This document shows, in pieces, positions 1-10,700 of a stretch of 64,000 nt of DNA. The number at the start of each line of letters is the position of its first letter. Positions within the stretch are counted from its first letter, which is position 1. The position numbers and the translations under genes are program-made. Under the pieces are notes generated by a model. It was not told the origin of the DNA. It worked only from the letters and a program-made list of their open reading frames with translations, and did not search any database. The DNA comes from an uncultured Cytophagales bacterium (GTDB taxonomy: Bacteria > Bacteroidota > Bacteroidia > Cytophagales > UBA9547): positions 37,594 through 101,593 of the forward strand of contig CAMFLX010000005.1 of NCBI GenBank assembly GCA_945957555.1, written 5' to 3'.

Positions 1-218
1 AGTTCTGGGGTATAGTTCAGTTCACAGTAGGCCGCATGTCCTGTACCTGCATTATTCCATGCGTTGGAACTTTCGCCTGCCACTACGTCAAGTCGTTCAA
101 AAATCGTAATCTTGATAGAAGGCTCCAGTTCTTTGAGCAAGATCCCCAATGTGGCACTCATGATACCTGCTCCTATAAGCACCACTTGAGACGAATGTGT
201 TACTTTGATAGAATTCAT
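1..218 (-). CDS. mqo: malate:quinone oxidoreductase, N-terminal part (cut by window edge)
   Basis: The reverse strand from the ATG at 216-218 encodes about 72 residues that run off the start of the window. They begin [20 protein letters not shown] and continue with an FAD-binding [10 protein letters not shown] glycine motif, FERLD, and the WNNAGTGH and CELNYTPE motifs. This series is characteristic of malate:quinone oxidoreductase, a peripheral membrane FAD enzyme that oxidises malate to oxaloacetate and passes electrons to the quinone pool. Only the Rossmann-type N-terminus is visible, so intactness cannot be judged. It is divergent from the arginyl-transferase-like gene, with 235 bp of AT-rich DNA between them that should hold both promoters. 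Confidence 0.9.
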   Translation of the reverse strand, partial: MNSIKVTHSSQVVLIGAGIMSATLGILLKELEPSIKITIFERLDVVAGESSNAWNNAGTGHAAYCELNYTPE

Positions 219-406
219 TTGTTTTTTACCTATTGAGGTACAAATTAAAAGTTAAATCACTAGTAACAAAATCAATGTGCGATTAATATAAAAGTGCTAC
301 AAATTTTAAAATATACACTCGATCTTATAGGCTTTATTTTGAAAATATTTTAAGATGCCTTCCAACAAAAAATCACAAATCACTTACCAATCTTGGCATA
401 AAGATA

Positions 407-414
407 TATTTTTG
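407..414 (+). promoter_or_regulatory. possible -7 promoter element
   Basis: TATTTTTG fits the Bacteroidota -7 consensus TAnnTTTG and lies 39 bp before the ATG at 454. No TTG lies at the expected 17-23 bp upstream, so this is a weak call. Confidence 0.35.
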
Positions 415-453
415 CAAACAGATCATTCATGACAAATTAATCCCACTATCTAA

Positions 454-1527
454 ATGTTCGTCGATGTAAAATATCCACAATACCTTTATGCTAATGAACT
501 GGATGAATTCTTAGCAGAAGGCTGGTTTAGGATGGGGCAGAGTATTTTCACAACAAATTTCTTACGCTTTCACGACAAGTACTATAGCGCCCTGTGGCTC
601 AGAATACCCCTTAGCGACTTTGTGGCTGATAAAAGTCAAGAACGATTACGCAAGCTCAATGCTCGGTTTAACTTCGAAATAAAGACCTTAGAAATAAATG
701 AAGAAAAGGAAGCGCTCTTTAGCAAATACAAAGAGCCTCTAGAATTCGAAGCAGCAAGCTCGCTGGAATATCTCCTTTTTCATGACGGCGAAAACGATAT
801 TTACAATACCTATGAGGTAAATGTATACGACGGACCAAAGCTCATCGCAAGTGGCTTCTTTGATTTAGGGGAGAAAAGCGCTGCAGGTATCACTTGCTTT
901 TACGATCCTGAATATAAAAAACATAGTTTGGGCAAGTACCTCATGCTCCTGAAAATGGAGTATTGCAAAGCTTATGACATGGAATATTTCTACCCTGGCT
1001 ATTTTGTGCCCGGATACCCATTGTTCGACTATAAGCTGACACTCGCCAAAAAAACATTGGAGTATTATGATGTCGTCAGCCAAACATGGTTGCATATTCA
1101 CAACTTCTCAATGACCCAGCATCCGCTCTATCTCATGGAACAACGGCTCAAAGAGCTTTGTGTCGTTCTTGACAAAGAAGAAATCCCCTATAAATTTTAT
1201 TACTACGACCTGTTTGATGCCAATATGATGCATGAGCTCAATGGGCACGAACTCTTCGATTTCCCGGTTTTTTTGTTTTGCTTTCAATCAACAGGGGATC
1301 TGATCAGTCCATTGGTCGTTTATGATGTAAGAACACAAAATTATCAACTCTTAGATTGTAGAAGTGTATTTAAGGCTCATATAGACGATAGTACAGCAAA
1401 TCAATACCGTGCTCATTTACTCAAAGTATATAATGAATTATTGGTTTCCGAATCTGCCGAGGTACTGGCTGGTATGATGGTTGCATTTCTGGAGGAACTT
1501 CTTAGTCAGAGAAAGCCGCCTTTGTAG
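454..1527 (+). CDS. arginyl-tRNA--protein transferase-like protein (ATE C-terminal domain)
   Basis: 357 aa. The central stretch resembles the C-terminal, GNAT-like catalytic domain of arginyl/leucyl-tRNA-protein transferases. Supporting motifs are GWFRMGQSIF near residue 23, a SLGKYLMLLKMEY block near residue 158, and YFYPGYFVPGYPLFDYK near residue 178, the counterpart of the Y-LGY-IPG-P-MDYK signature. The family moves an amino acid from aminoacyl-tRNA to protein N-termini, marking them for degradation. The N-terminal cysteine cluster of eukaryotic ATE1 is not seen. A C-terminal extension from about residue 240 is not recognised. It is convergent with the DUF1653 gene, with 19 bp between them. 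Substrate specificity is unknown. Confidence 0.75.
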   Translation: MFVDVKYPQYLYANELDEFLAEGWFRMGQSIFTTNFLRFHDKYYSALWLRIPLSDFVADKSQERLRKLNARFNFEIKTLEINEEKEALFSKYKEPLEFEAASSLEYLLFHDGENDIYNTYEVNVYDGPKLIASGFFDLGEKSAAGITCFYDPEYKKHSLGKYLMLLKMEYCKAYDMEYFYPGYFVPGYPLFDYKLTLAKKTLEYYDVVSQTWLHIHNFSMTQHPLYLMEQRLKELCVVLDKEEIPYKFYYYDLFDANMMHELNGHELFDFPVFLFCFQSTGDLISPLVVYDVRTQNYQLLDCRSVFKAHIDDSTANQYRAHLLKVYNELLVSESAEVLAGMMVAFLEELLSQRKPPL

Positions 1528-1546
1528 TTTTAGTACTCTAATGGAC

Positions 1547-1759
1547 CTACTCTGCTATCTTCTCAAACCTTTGCTTCGCCTGCCCATCTATAACTATAGT
1601 TTCCGTAAACATAGTTAGGGGCCTTACCCATAGTGAGTGATCTCCATAAAGCTTTTGATACACGACTAGCTCTTCTTCAGTTTCAGAGTGCCTTGCTACG
1701 CCTATCACCAGATATTCTGGCCCTTTGTAGTGTCTGTATTTTCCGAGTGCTAAGGTCAT
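1547..1759 (-). CDS. DUF1653 domain protein
   Basis: A 70-aa protein covering the full length of the DUF1653 family: GKYRHYKGPEYLVIGVARHSETEE, then VVYQKLYGD and LWVRPLTMF. The family is a small SH3-like fold found widely in bacteria, with no settled function. Its ATG lies immediately downstream (in transcription) of the ppiD terminator, so it may rely on read-through or on its own promoter overlapping that hairpin. Confidence 0.8.
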   Translation of the reverse strand: MTLALGKYRHYKGPEYLVIGVARHSETEEELVVYQKLYGDHSLWVRPLTMFTETIVIDGQAKQRFEKIAE

Positions 1760-1760
1760 A

Positions 1761-1786
1761 AAAAAAGGGAGCTTTTAGGCTCCCTT
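1761..1786 (-). terminator. Rho-independent terminator of ppiD
   Basis: On the minus strand GGGAGC/GCTCCC arms (1767-1772 and 1779-1784) enclose a short loop and are followed by a run of seven T. It sits 7 bp past the ppiD stop codon. Confidence 0.75.
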
Positions 1787-1792
1787 CGTTTT

Positions 1793-3931
1793 CTAGTAGA
1801 ATATGTATCTGTTGTCTTCGACTTTCAAAACTTCATTGAGTGCATTGCTAATCCCTCCCATGTTTTTGTAAGTAAGGTTTTGTTTAGCACTTTGCTTCAA
1901 TGCAGTATAGTCAGCAAGTGGTTGTGCAGGTATATCCAAAGACTTTTCGGCAATCACAACACCGTTTTCAGCCTTATAGGCATCAGATTTCTTGCCCACT
2001 TTTAATGCGGCCACTTTACCCATTGCTTGTTGGTCAAAATTATTACCTAAGCTAGATGCTAGAGTAATGGTGTCGTTAGCTTTGTATGAGGCTTGTGCTC
2101 CATAGGAGTTAGCCAACTCCTCCAAAGTTTTAGCATTCAATTGTTTCACCTTCGCTACAATGATATCTCCTTTAGCTACATTTTTGGCAAGTGGTGTTAC
2201 GTCATCTTTAACATCTTCAAAATTAGCGTCACCCTTTTTCTTGATCTTAGTAAGTACCGCTACTACATTACTATTAGACAATCTAAAGTCATTGATGTCG
2301 TTGATATCTGTTTCTGGATTGTAAGCCCAACGTACTATAGCCTCAGCATTTGCCAAACCACCTACATAGTTAGACGTTTTTTGCAACTGCGCATTAGGCA
2401 TCTTGGTATATCCTGCAAACTCAGGTTTCTTCAAAAGTTCATCAATCGTTGAATTCTTCAATTGATCTTTGAATGTTCTAGACAAGTTTACTATTTTGTC
2501 CATAGTTTGTGAACTTGGCTTTATAGCCTTTTCTATAGTGTACAAAACTTGCTTTTTGTACTTCACCTTAGGCTCAGTAACTTTAATGATATGGTAACCA
2601 AATTGAGTTTTTACCAAATCGTTCAACAGCCCTGGTGTTCCTTTCTTAAATACCGCATCGTTAAACTCAGGTACCATTTGTTTCTCTTGAAACACACCTA
2701 AGTCGCCACCTTGATTTTTAGTGCCATCAGTACCAAATTCTCTGGCAAGCATTTCAAAACTCTCACCTTTCTTGATTCTGTTCAACACATCAGTTGCTCT
2801 TTGTTTCGCATCCGCTAGTCCGGCAGCAGTAGTATCGTTTGGCTTGAAAAGAATGTGGCTCGCTTTGATAGAGTACAAATCGTCTTCCTTAAGTGCACCA
2901 AGCTTATAGATCTTATAACTTGCAAAATCACTGAAAGGACCATACACTTTGCCAGCCTCTGGATTTGGAACATTGCTTGTCAAAGGATATGGGAGTTCAG
3001 TTGGCTTCACCAAACTGATGTTGTTGGTACCAGTAGAGTTTGTATTTACAAATGAAGTGTCGTTGGTAGTGGTTGCAAACTTTTCAACCAAGTTGTCTAT
3101 ATCACTTTTAGCTTTAGCAGTGTCTTCTTTAGAAGCTCTAAAAGGAAACTCCACATAATCAATATTAGCCACATCTTCCTGAACTTTAAACCTAGACTTA
3201 TTCGCATCAAAATATTGTTTTATTTGATCATCTGTAAGTTTCACCGTTGAATCTACCACAGATGAGTAAGGAATGTACACATAGCTTACTACCGATTTTG
3301 AATTAGCAGCATTGTGGTTTTTCTCCAACTCGGCTTTAGTTACATAAATAGACTTGGTAAACAATTCAGTATATTTTTCCTGAAGTCTGTAGTCAGGTAA
3401 AGAACTTTCAAAGTTTTGCCACATGGCCTTCATGTTCATCAACTGCTGATAGTTCGGATCCTTTTCGTTTGGATTGTCGATGCTTTTCAAATATTTGATG
3501 ACCATGTCTTTGCTAAACTGACCAGTATTAGGGTCTGTAAAGTTTTTCTTGAGATCCTCAAGGATATTTCTACCTTGTACCATATCAACCAATTCGGCCT
3601 CAGTAACTTTTAAACCTATTTTTTTTGCTTCAGCAAGAATCGTGTTTTCGTTTACGAACTGTTGCCACACCCTATCTCTTATTTGTTTGATTTCATAGTC
3701 TTGCAATTGCTCACCATTCTTCTGAGCCCTTGCTTGACTTATCTCTTGTTCAAATTTCTGGTTGAATTTCACATACTCAATATCAGTACCATTGACAGTG
3801 CCAACGAACTGTTTCTGAGGCTGACCGCCACCTAAGAAAAGTTTATCACTCAAGATAAAAAGAACCAAAGCTGCCAATATGATCACCACCACAAGCCAGC
3901 TCTTCTTCCTAATTTTGCCTATTAAAGCCAT
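1793..3931 (-). CDS. ppiD: PpiD-like periplasmic peptidyl-prolyl isomerase/chaperone
   Basis: 712 aa. It starts MALIGKIRKKSW and has one membrane anchor at about residues 12-28, followed by a periplasmic SurA_N-type region (FNQKFEQEISQARAQ, VNENTILAEAKKIGLKV). A parvulin/PpiC domain occupies about residues 355-450 (IKASHILFKP, GGDLGVFQ, MVPEFNDAVF, TQFGYHIIKV). The long alpha-helical C-terminal part is typical of Bacteroidota PpiD homologues. The product should be an inner-membrane-anchored foldase helping outer-membrane and secreted proteins fold, which suits a genome with many large secreted proteins. It ends in its own terminator and appears monocistronic. Confidence 0.9.
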   Translation of the reverse strand: MALIGKIRKKSWLVVVIILAALVLFILSDKLFLGGGQPQKQFVGTVNGTDIEYVKFNQKFEQEISQARAQKNGEQLQDYEIKQIRDRVWQQFVNENTILAEAKKIGLKVTEAELVDMVQGRNILEDLKKNFTDPNTGQFSKDMVIKYLKSIDNPNEKDPNYQQLMNMKAMWQNFESSLPDYRLQEKYTELFTKSIYVTKAELEKNHNAANSKSVVSYVYIPYSSVVDSTVKLTDDQIKQYFDANKSRFKVQEDVANIDYVEFPFRASKEDTAKAKSDIDNLVEKFATTTNDTSFVNTNSTGTNNISLVKPTELPYPLTSNVPNPEAGKVYGPFSDFASYKIYKLGALKEDDLYSIKASHILFKPNDTTAAGLADAKQRATDVLNRIKKGESFEMLAREFGTDGTKNQGGDLGVFQEKQMVPEFNDAVFKKGTPGLLNDLVKTQFGYHIIKVTEPKVKYKKQVLYTIEKAIKPSSQTMDKIVNLSRTFKDQLKNSTIDELLKKPEFAGYTKMPNAQLQKTSNYVGGLANAEAIVRWAYNPETDINDINDFRLSNSNVVAVLTKIKKKGDANFEDVKDDVTPLAKNVAKGDIIVAKVKQLNAKTLEELANSYGAQASYKANDTITLASSLGNNFDQQAMGKVAALKVGKKSDAYKAENGVVIAEKSLDIPAQPLADYTALKQSAKQNLTYKNMGGISNALNEVLKVEDNRYIFY

Positions 3932-4046
3932 TTTACTAAGTTATTTTTAATTTTGAACCCGCAAAGTAAATTTTAATTCCAACAAAATCAAAATTATTTG
4001 TTGGATTAATCCAGATTTACATAGACCAATAAATAAACAAGCCTGA

Positions 4047-4949
4047 TTAGAGTATAGATTTTCCCCTAGGTAGATTATTAATTGGAATCACATCTACCTC
4101 AACTTTAAGTTTTTGAATGTTTGAGCTAAATACAATACCTTTTAATGGCGTTATGTCAGCATAGTCACGACCCCAAGCCACTGTAATGTGCCTCTCAGAG
4201 GGAGAGATATTATTGGTAGGGTCAAAATCATACCAACCAAAATCGGGAATAAACACAGAAACCCAAGCATGAGAAGCATCAGAACCTTGAAGCTTAGGCT
4301 TACCTGGAGGTGGCATAGTCTCTAAGTAACCACTCACATATCGCGCCGCAAGCCCCATACTTCTGAAGCAGGCAATGGCCAGATGCGAAAAGTCTTGACA
4401 AACCCCTCTCTTTTCTTTTAAAATGGTCCTAATAGGCGTATTTACGGTCGTATGGTTAGGATCAAATTTAAACTCGGTAAAGATTCTCCTACATAATGCC
4501 TCAACACAAGCATACATGGGTTGTTTAGGATCAAAACTACTGGACGCAAAGGCTTTGATGTCATCATCCCATGCTACAAAATCACTCGGCAGCATGTACT
4601 GAAGCAATTCACTTCTAAGCTCAAAATTGTTTTGAAAAAGATGTGTGGTCTTTTCATAAGTAATTCGGTTATTGAGTGAATGTTGAAAATCCCTTCTGAA
4701 TACCTCGACCAAACTTTCGGAAACAACCTTTAATGTCTTGTGGGGAGATTGTATGGAAAAATAAGTCAAAGTGTTTCCAAAAAAATCTTCCCTTGACACC
4801 ATATCTGATTGAACAGGATCAATAACAAGCTTGAATTCGATGCAATTTTGATACGAAAGATTCTTGGGCTTGAGGCAAGCCAAACTATGACAAATACTCA
4901 CGTATTCTCCATAGTTATACATAGTCTTATGAGATATTTTATATTTCAT
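4047..4949 (-). CDS. transglutaminase-like cysteine peptidase family protein
   Basis: 300 aa with a bacterial transglutaminase-like N-terminal beta domain (about 1-85, opening MKYKISHKTMYNYGE) and a transglutaminase core (about 145-250). The catalytic triad is visible: Cys184 in RGVCQDFSHL, His227 in ASHAWV and Asp243 in YDFDPTNN. The ATG overlaps the 3' end of the ATP-grasp gene by 11 bp, so the two are probably translationally coupled. In many bacteria this trio (circularly permuted ATP-grasp/alpha-E protein, this protease-like enzyme, and a DUF2126 protein) occurs together and is predicted to make or process a peptide or amide-linked product. The substrate is unknown. Confidence 0.88.
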   Translation of the reverse strand: MKYKISHKTMYNYGEYVSICHSLACLKPKNLSYQNCIEFKLVIDPVQSDMVSREDFFGNTLTYFSIQSPHKTLKVVSESLVEVFRRDFQHSLNNRITYEKTTHLFQNNFELRSELLQYMLPSDFVAWDDDIKAFASSSFDPKQPMYACVEALCRRIFTEFKFDPNHTTVNTPIRTILKEKRGVCQDFSHLAIACFRSMGLAARYVSGYLETMPPPGKPKLQGSDASHAWVSVFIPDFGWYDFDPTNNISPSERHITVAWGRDYADITPLKGIVFSSNIQKLKVEVDVIPINNLPRGKSIL

Positions 4950-7503
4950 TTAAAGGATTTTCGTCAGAATTTCCAGAGAGTGAATTCATGCTTTTGGCAT
5001 GAGAAAAATACATAATACTGATGGACGCAGAAACTTCTATAATGTTATCACATACCTTAGCAAGTAAATTTTCAAGTGCTTCACGCTCCCCTGATTTAGG
5101 ATCGTGAGCACTTAATTCGGCAACATCCGATAGTTTTGTGAGGGCAACAGCCTCTAATATTGCCTTTTGAGCGTCATTGAGTCTATTGCTCAGAGAATTT
5201 TGTGGCAATGAATCGAGACATTCAGAGAGGCGATCAAGTAAGTTTACCAAAGAATGAGGCAGCTTACTTTCAAAAATAATCATATCTAAGAATGATTCGA
5301 TCTTTACTTGAGATTTATACTTAGACCTATAGCTGATCAATGAATGGTTGTTGTACAATACTGATTCCAATATCTCATGTTCCACCCCTTCATCATACTT
5401 GAAGCAAGCACACGACCTGATCTGGCTCACAAGGGCTAAACTTCTTTCGACCAATTTACCTGCCTCGAAAAGCAACATGCCATTGTCTCTCGTCATGGTT
5501 TCATTGACGATCCCATAGAAAGTAAAAAGTCTCGTATTCAGTTTTTCTAGCAACTTCTGCTCGTCCGCTATATTGCCCTTTTGAGCCTTTAACTTAGTTT
5601 GAACATTTTCTATAAGATCTATGATTCTCCAAGTTCCTATCGTCCATCTTTCTCTAACAGATATCACCGCCCTAAGAAAACAATTCACATTGAATACAAC
5701 ACTCCCAGAACGGGTAATTTGATTGATCAAACTTGAAAGTTCTTTGTATCTTGTCTTTTTGTCAATGCAATTTTTTTCCTCGAGAAAACCAGGATAAGTA
5801 AGTGTGAGATGTGTAAGCGACTTAAGTAGGATTTCTATATGATCTTCTTTGGGCAAACCACCAAAATTGTGTTGTACGTTAAGACTATTGATGAGATTAT
5901 TAATAACTCTTGAAACAATAAGGCTTCGCTCCGCATACCTACCTGTCCAATATAGGTTTTCAGCACTCCTACTAGGTAGCACTGTATTTCTTTTTTGAAG
6001 TAGATCATTGTTTACGACCACTTTATCTTGATTGTCTTCTGGCTTATCTGAGACAATCCAAGTATCTTTTGACACACCACCATATTGGCCAGAGATCACA
6101 AACTTGTCTTTCTCCGCAGAACTTCGGGTAAGACCCCCTTTCATCACATAGTAACCTTCACCATCCGATACCAAGAAACTTCTTAATGCAGCGAATCTGG
6201 GCTCTATGCCTACTCCAGTAAAGGAGGGTACCGTAGAAAGACTCACTTCTTCCTGAGCTACAAATTCATGCGGCGACTGCCTGATCTTTAATTTAAGTTC
6301 TTCTCGTTCATTTATACTAAGTAGTCTCCCAAAAACAGACCTGTATTTCTGCTTTCTATTCGCTTTTTTTATAATCAACTTTTCCAGATTATTAAGCACA
6401 AAATCTAGCTCTTTTGCTTGACCACACCACCAAGTGGCTACAGAAGGCAATATTAAATCTTGACCAATAAGATATTTAGAAGCATTGTTGATAAAAGCCA
6501 TCAATGCGTTGTTTTCCAACAAACTAGTACCGGGTGGATTTATTACCGATACATTGCCATTTCTAATGACTTGTAAAAGTCCTGGAATCCCAAGCTTAGA
6601 GTCCACCCTAAATTCTAATGGATCAATAAATTCATCATCAACTCTCCTAATAATTATATCTACCCTTTGCAGACCCTCTATTGATTTGAGCCAAACGAAA
6701 CCATCCCTTACCAAAAGATCATCACCTTGCACTAAAGCACAACCCAGATATGACGCCAGGTAACTATGTTCAAAATAAGTCTCATTATGTGGACCAGGCG
6801 TTAGATATACGACATAAGGCTCATCTTTCTGGTTTGACGACAATTTAAAGATCGATTTTTGAAGATTAAAAAAATAGGGCGAGAGCCTATTCACGTACAT
6901 TTCTTGTGCCAATTCAGGTAGTATCCTACTTAACACACTTCTGTTTTCCAAAGCATAGCCACTACCAGACGGCGCTTGGGTTCGATTATCCAAAACCCAC
7001 ATACGCCCATCAGGTCCTCGAGCTATATCAGCAGCATATACTAAAAGTTGGTGTTTGGACTTAAACTTGATGTCACAACATTGTCTAAAAAAACCGGTAT
7101 TCCCATAAACCAATTCTGGAGGTATGATCCTGTCCTTAATTAGATTGCGAGGTCCATATAAATCCTTAAGCATTAGATCCAAAACAGTTGCTCGCTGAAT
7201 CAAACCCTTCTCTATATCATTCCATTCTGTTTGGGTGATCAGAAAAGGGATAGGATCCAACAACCATTGCCTGTTCAGTCCACCTGAAGAATCATAAACA
7301 TTATAAGTAACCCCATTCTCTCTTAACTTCCTGGCAATCTCCTCTCCCCTGGTAGCCAGTTCGTTAACACCTATTTTCTCTAATATCTCAAATAAACTAT
7401 TCCAATGTGGCTTAACCTTCCCTTGACCATCAAGCACCTCATCGTAGGAGCTTATTCCACTCTGATACTGACTGAGTAAATTTGTGTGTTTTTTTGTAAG
7501 CAT
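4939..7503 (-). CDS. circularly permuted ATP-grasp plus alpha-E domain protein
   Basis: About 854 aa. The N-terminal part (about 60-480) is a circularly permuted ATP-grasp (DUF404/407-type), with GVTYNVYDSSGG, WLLDPIPFLI, RGPDGRMWVLDNRTQAPSG, and NPPGTSLLENNALMAF motifs. The C-terminal part (about 530-840) is the helical alpha-E domain (DUF403-type), opening LPSRSAENLYWTGRYAERS. I start at the ATG at 7501-7503 (MLTKKHTNLL) because a 30-residue upstream extension, rich in Cys and aromatic residues, is unlike the family. Family members are predicted amide- or peptide-bond ligases. This gene is first in a two-gene operon with the transglutaminase and is divergent from porU. Confidence 0.9.
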   Translation of the reverse strand: MLTKKHTNLLSQYQSGISSYDEVLDGQGKVKPHWNSLFEILEKIGVNELATRGEEIARKLRENGVTYNVYDSSGGLNRQWLLDPIPFLITQTEWNDIEKGLIQRATVLDLMLKDLYGPRNLIKDRIIPPELVYGNTGFFRQCCDIKFKSKHQLLVYAADIARGPDGRMWVLDNRTQAPSGSGYALENRSVLSRILPELAQEMYVNRLSPYFFNLQKSIFKLSSNQKDEPYVVYLTPGPHNETYFEHSYLASYLGCALVQGDDLLVRDGFVWLKSIEGLQRVDIIIRRVDDEFIDPLEFRVDSKLGIPGLLQVIRNGNVSVINPPGTSLLENNALMAFINNASKYLIGQDLILPSVATWWCGQAKELDFVLNNLEKLIIKKANRKQKYRSVFGRLLSINEREELKLKIRQSPHEFVAQEEVSLSTVPSFTGVGIEPRFAALRSFLVSDGEGYYVMKGGLTRSSAEKDKFVISGQYGGVSKDTWIVSDKPEDNQDKVVVNNDLLQKRNTVLPSRSAENLYWTGRYAERSLIVSRVINNLINSLNVQHNFGGLPKEDHIEILLKSLTHLTLTYPGFLEEKNCIDKKTRYKELSSLINQITRSGSVVFNVNCFLRAVISVRERWTIGTWRIIDLIENVQTKLKAQKGNIADEQKLLEKLNTRLFTFYGIVNETMTRDNGMLLFEAGKLVERSLALVSQIRSCACFKYDEGVEHEILESVLYNNHSLISYRSKYKSQVKIESFLDMIIFESKLPHSLVNLLDRLSECLDSLPQNSLSNRLNDAQKAILEAVALTKLSDVAELSAHDPKSGEREALENLLAKVCDNIIEVSASISIMYFSHAKSMNSLSGNSDENPLNEI

Positions 7504-7721
7504 ATTCGTGACTACAAATGTAAAACAAATTTTGCTAAAAACTGTCCATCTGCAAGTTATAAAGCGTTTACACTCAATAAATTTATATAGCACAATATGA
7601 ACATAACACTGATATTTTTTGTTTAATTATAACTATTTAAATATTTAATAAAAAAATATTAAGCTTTACACAATAATTTAGTTGAAAAACACGTTATTTT
7701 GAAAACATATTAAGCGCGATT

Positions 7722-10700
7722 ATGAAACAGTATTTAGCAGCCCTCACCTTCATCATATTTGGATGGGCACAAGCAGACACATATACTATCATGTGGAATG
7801 CACCCAAAATTAACATCTGCACGACAGGGGAATCTATAAAAACCCTGAGTTTTGAGGGGGAATCAGCGGTATCTTCCACACTCAAAGTTGGTCAATTGCG
7901 ACTCGTTTTTGATGGCAGGATACAAAATATAAACTTCTCGAATCTATCATATATAATGTGTAGTGCGGACGAAGACAGTATTTTAGATAAAAATCTGTTT
8001 AACAATACTGTCAGTTATGATATTAAAAGTACCACTTCAAGATTTGAAATTCATTCATTTGTAAATATCACCCCTATCATTAAGGGGAAAGATGGAAAAC
8101 TTTATAAAATAAAGAGCTTTGATCTCTCCATTCAAAAAAACAATCTTAGAACACAACTAACAGCAAACATATCAAGTATTAAAAGCTCTGTTTTAAGTAA
8201 AGGGGACTGGTACAAAGTAGCTGTGAGTAGAAACGGAGTCTTTAAGCTAGATTATACCTACCTAAAAAACATTGGGATGGCAGTTGATGCGATCAACCCC
8301 AATACTATTCAGCTATTTGGGTTTGGAGGAATGCTTGCCGAAGAAAACTCGGATTTCAGATATGAAGATCTTCCAGAAGTGCCCACTAAGTTTGTAGGCA
8401 ATGGCGATTCTAAACTTGATGCCAACGAATACTTTCTGGTTTATTTACAAGGCCCAGACAAACTATCTTTAGGTAATAACTATACTTTCACAAAAAACAT
8501 TTATTCTGATAAGGCATACTATTTCATTACGCACTCACAAGCCAATCGCAAAAGCATTGAAAGCGCGCCACAATTAACCACCTTTGATGCAGAATATAAT
8601 ACCTATGATTTCTTTTACAGACATGAAGTAGATGCCGCTAATTTTATGCCATCAGGAAGGTTATGGGTGGGTGAATCCTTGGTTAAGAACCCAAATTTAA
8701 GTTTCAATATTTCCGTACCAGAACTGGCCGAAAACACTACATTAGTACTTAAGGGGAACGTGGCAGGGTCTAATAGACAAACCACATCATGCATTATTAA
8801 CTACAACGGAAAATCTTCCAACAGCTATAGTTTAGCGGTAAAGCCAGCCGGAGGAAGTAACTACACCGAGGTGACTTTCTTCGACTTTGGGAATACCATG
8901 CCCTCCAGTTCGGTAAATGGCAATTATTCACTCAGTTTTCAATATACCAAGGGAGGAAGCGAAAACTTAACTTATCTGGATTACTTTCAGATAGAAGCAA
9001 TCGCAAAACTCAAGTTTACCGACAATTATTTGTTATTCTCAAACAAAGCCACTCAATTTGACTCCTATTCTAAATTTAACCTCAGCACAAGTAAAGGTAA
9101 CATAGAAGTCTGGAATGTAAACAAAATTGATCGGATCACTAACATGCCCTTATCAAACGATCTAGGAACTTTTTCTTTCATAGACTCAGCTACTATCACA
9201 GGCAATTACGTGGCTATTGATTTAAATGCAACTTTTGAAAATCCATCGTTTGTAGAAAAAACATCAAATCAAAACCTTCATGCAGAATCGAGCCCAGATC
9301 TCTTGATCATTACACATTCAAGCCTTAGAAATGCGGCTGACCGATTAGCCAACTTTAGACGAAGTCATGATGGCTACAATGTTCTTGTTGTAAATGTGGA
9401 CAAAATCTATAACGAATTTTCCTCAGGAGCACAGGATCTTTCTGCATTGAGAGACTATGTTAAATATCTGTATAATAACGACAAATCTAAGTTGAAATGG
9501 GTAATGCTCTTTGGTGCATGTTCATACGACTATAAAGACAGGATCGCCAACAACACGAATTTTGTGCCCATTTTTGAGACTATTAATTCAGAAAACACCG
9601 TCAATAGCTATTCGTCCGACGACTACGTTGGGCTTCTGGATCCAGAAGAAGGTGGAGATATCTTTGGTGGCATGGATGTAGGTGTAGGCAGGATTCCAGC
9701 AAGAAGTGCTGACGAAGCAGAAGCTCTCGTCGACAAATTAATTTATTATTCAACTTCTCATCTTTCATATGACAAATGGAAAAACAATCTTTCATTTGTC
9801 TGCGATGATGGTGACAGCAACACACACATGGATGCTTCAGAAGAACTCATTACTGAAGTTTTGAAATATACTGGGTCAGTCAAGGTTAATAAACTTTACT
9901 TGAACCTGTTTCCAGAAATTTCTTCACCCATTGGTCAAACCTGCCCAACCTTGGTTCAAAAAATTGTTGATGAAGTAGAAAAGGGTACTTTTATGATGAA
10001 TTACTCTGGTCATGGAAGAGAAATAGGTTGGGCTGGAGAAAACATCCTAACCCTCGACATGATACGAAATTTCAAAAATAAGGACAAACTTTTTCTCTTA
10101 ACCGCAGGCACCTGTGAATTTGGACGTTACGATGCCCCTGAGATCATCTCCGGAGTCTTAGAGTCCATTTATAATCAAAACGGAGGAGCCATTGCAACCA
10201 TAGCAGCAACCAGGCCTGTATATGCCTCTGGAAACAAAGCCCTAAACAAATACCTTATGAGATTTATGTTTGAAAAAGCAAACGGAACCCACCTCTCTCT
10301 CGGTGAGATTTTAAGAAAAAGCAAAGGGTTTTTCCCCAATGATGCCAACTCAAAAAGCTATGCACTCTTAGGAGACCCATCACTTGTACTTAAATACCCT
10401 AACTACAATATAACGATTGACGAAATCATGGATGAGAACAACAATCCAAAAGATACGATGAAAGCGCTTTCCAAAGTCACTATAAAAGGTTCCATAAAAA
10501 ACAACAACACTTTGGTTTCCGACTTTAAAGGAGAGTTAACGCTCACGCTTTTCGATAAAGAATTCAATAAATTGTCAAAATATGACCCAGAGAGTGACGG
10601 GTCAGCTAATCCTTTATCCATTGAAAAAAACATCAAACTAAGAGAAAGCATTATATATCAAGGCAAAGCATTAGTCTCAGGTGGGAAATTCAGTGTATCT

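Noticed and set aside
36..236. Open frame of 66 codons on the + strand
   Set aside because: It is antisense to the clear N-terminus of malate:quinone oxidoreductase.
7504..7593. 30-codon extension of the ATP-grasp protein
   Set aside because: It is rich in Cys and aromatics, unlike family N-termini; the ATG at 7503 gives a normal start.
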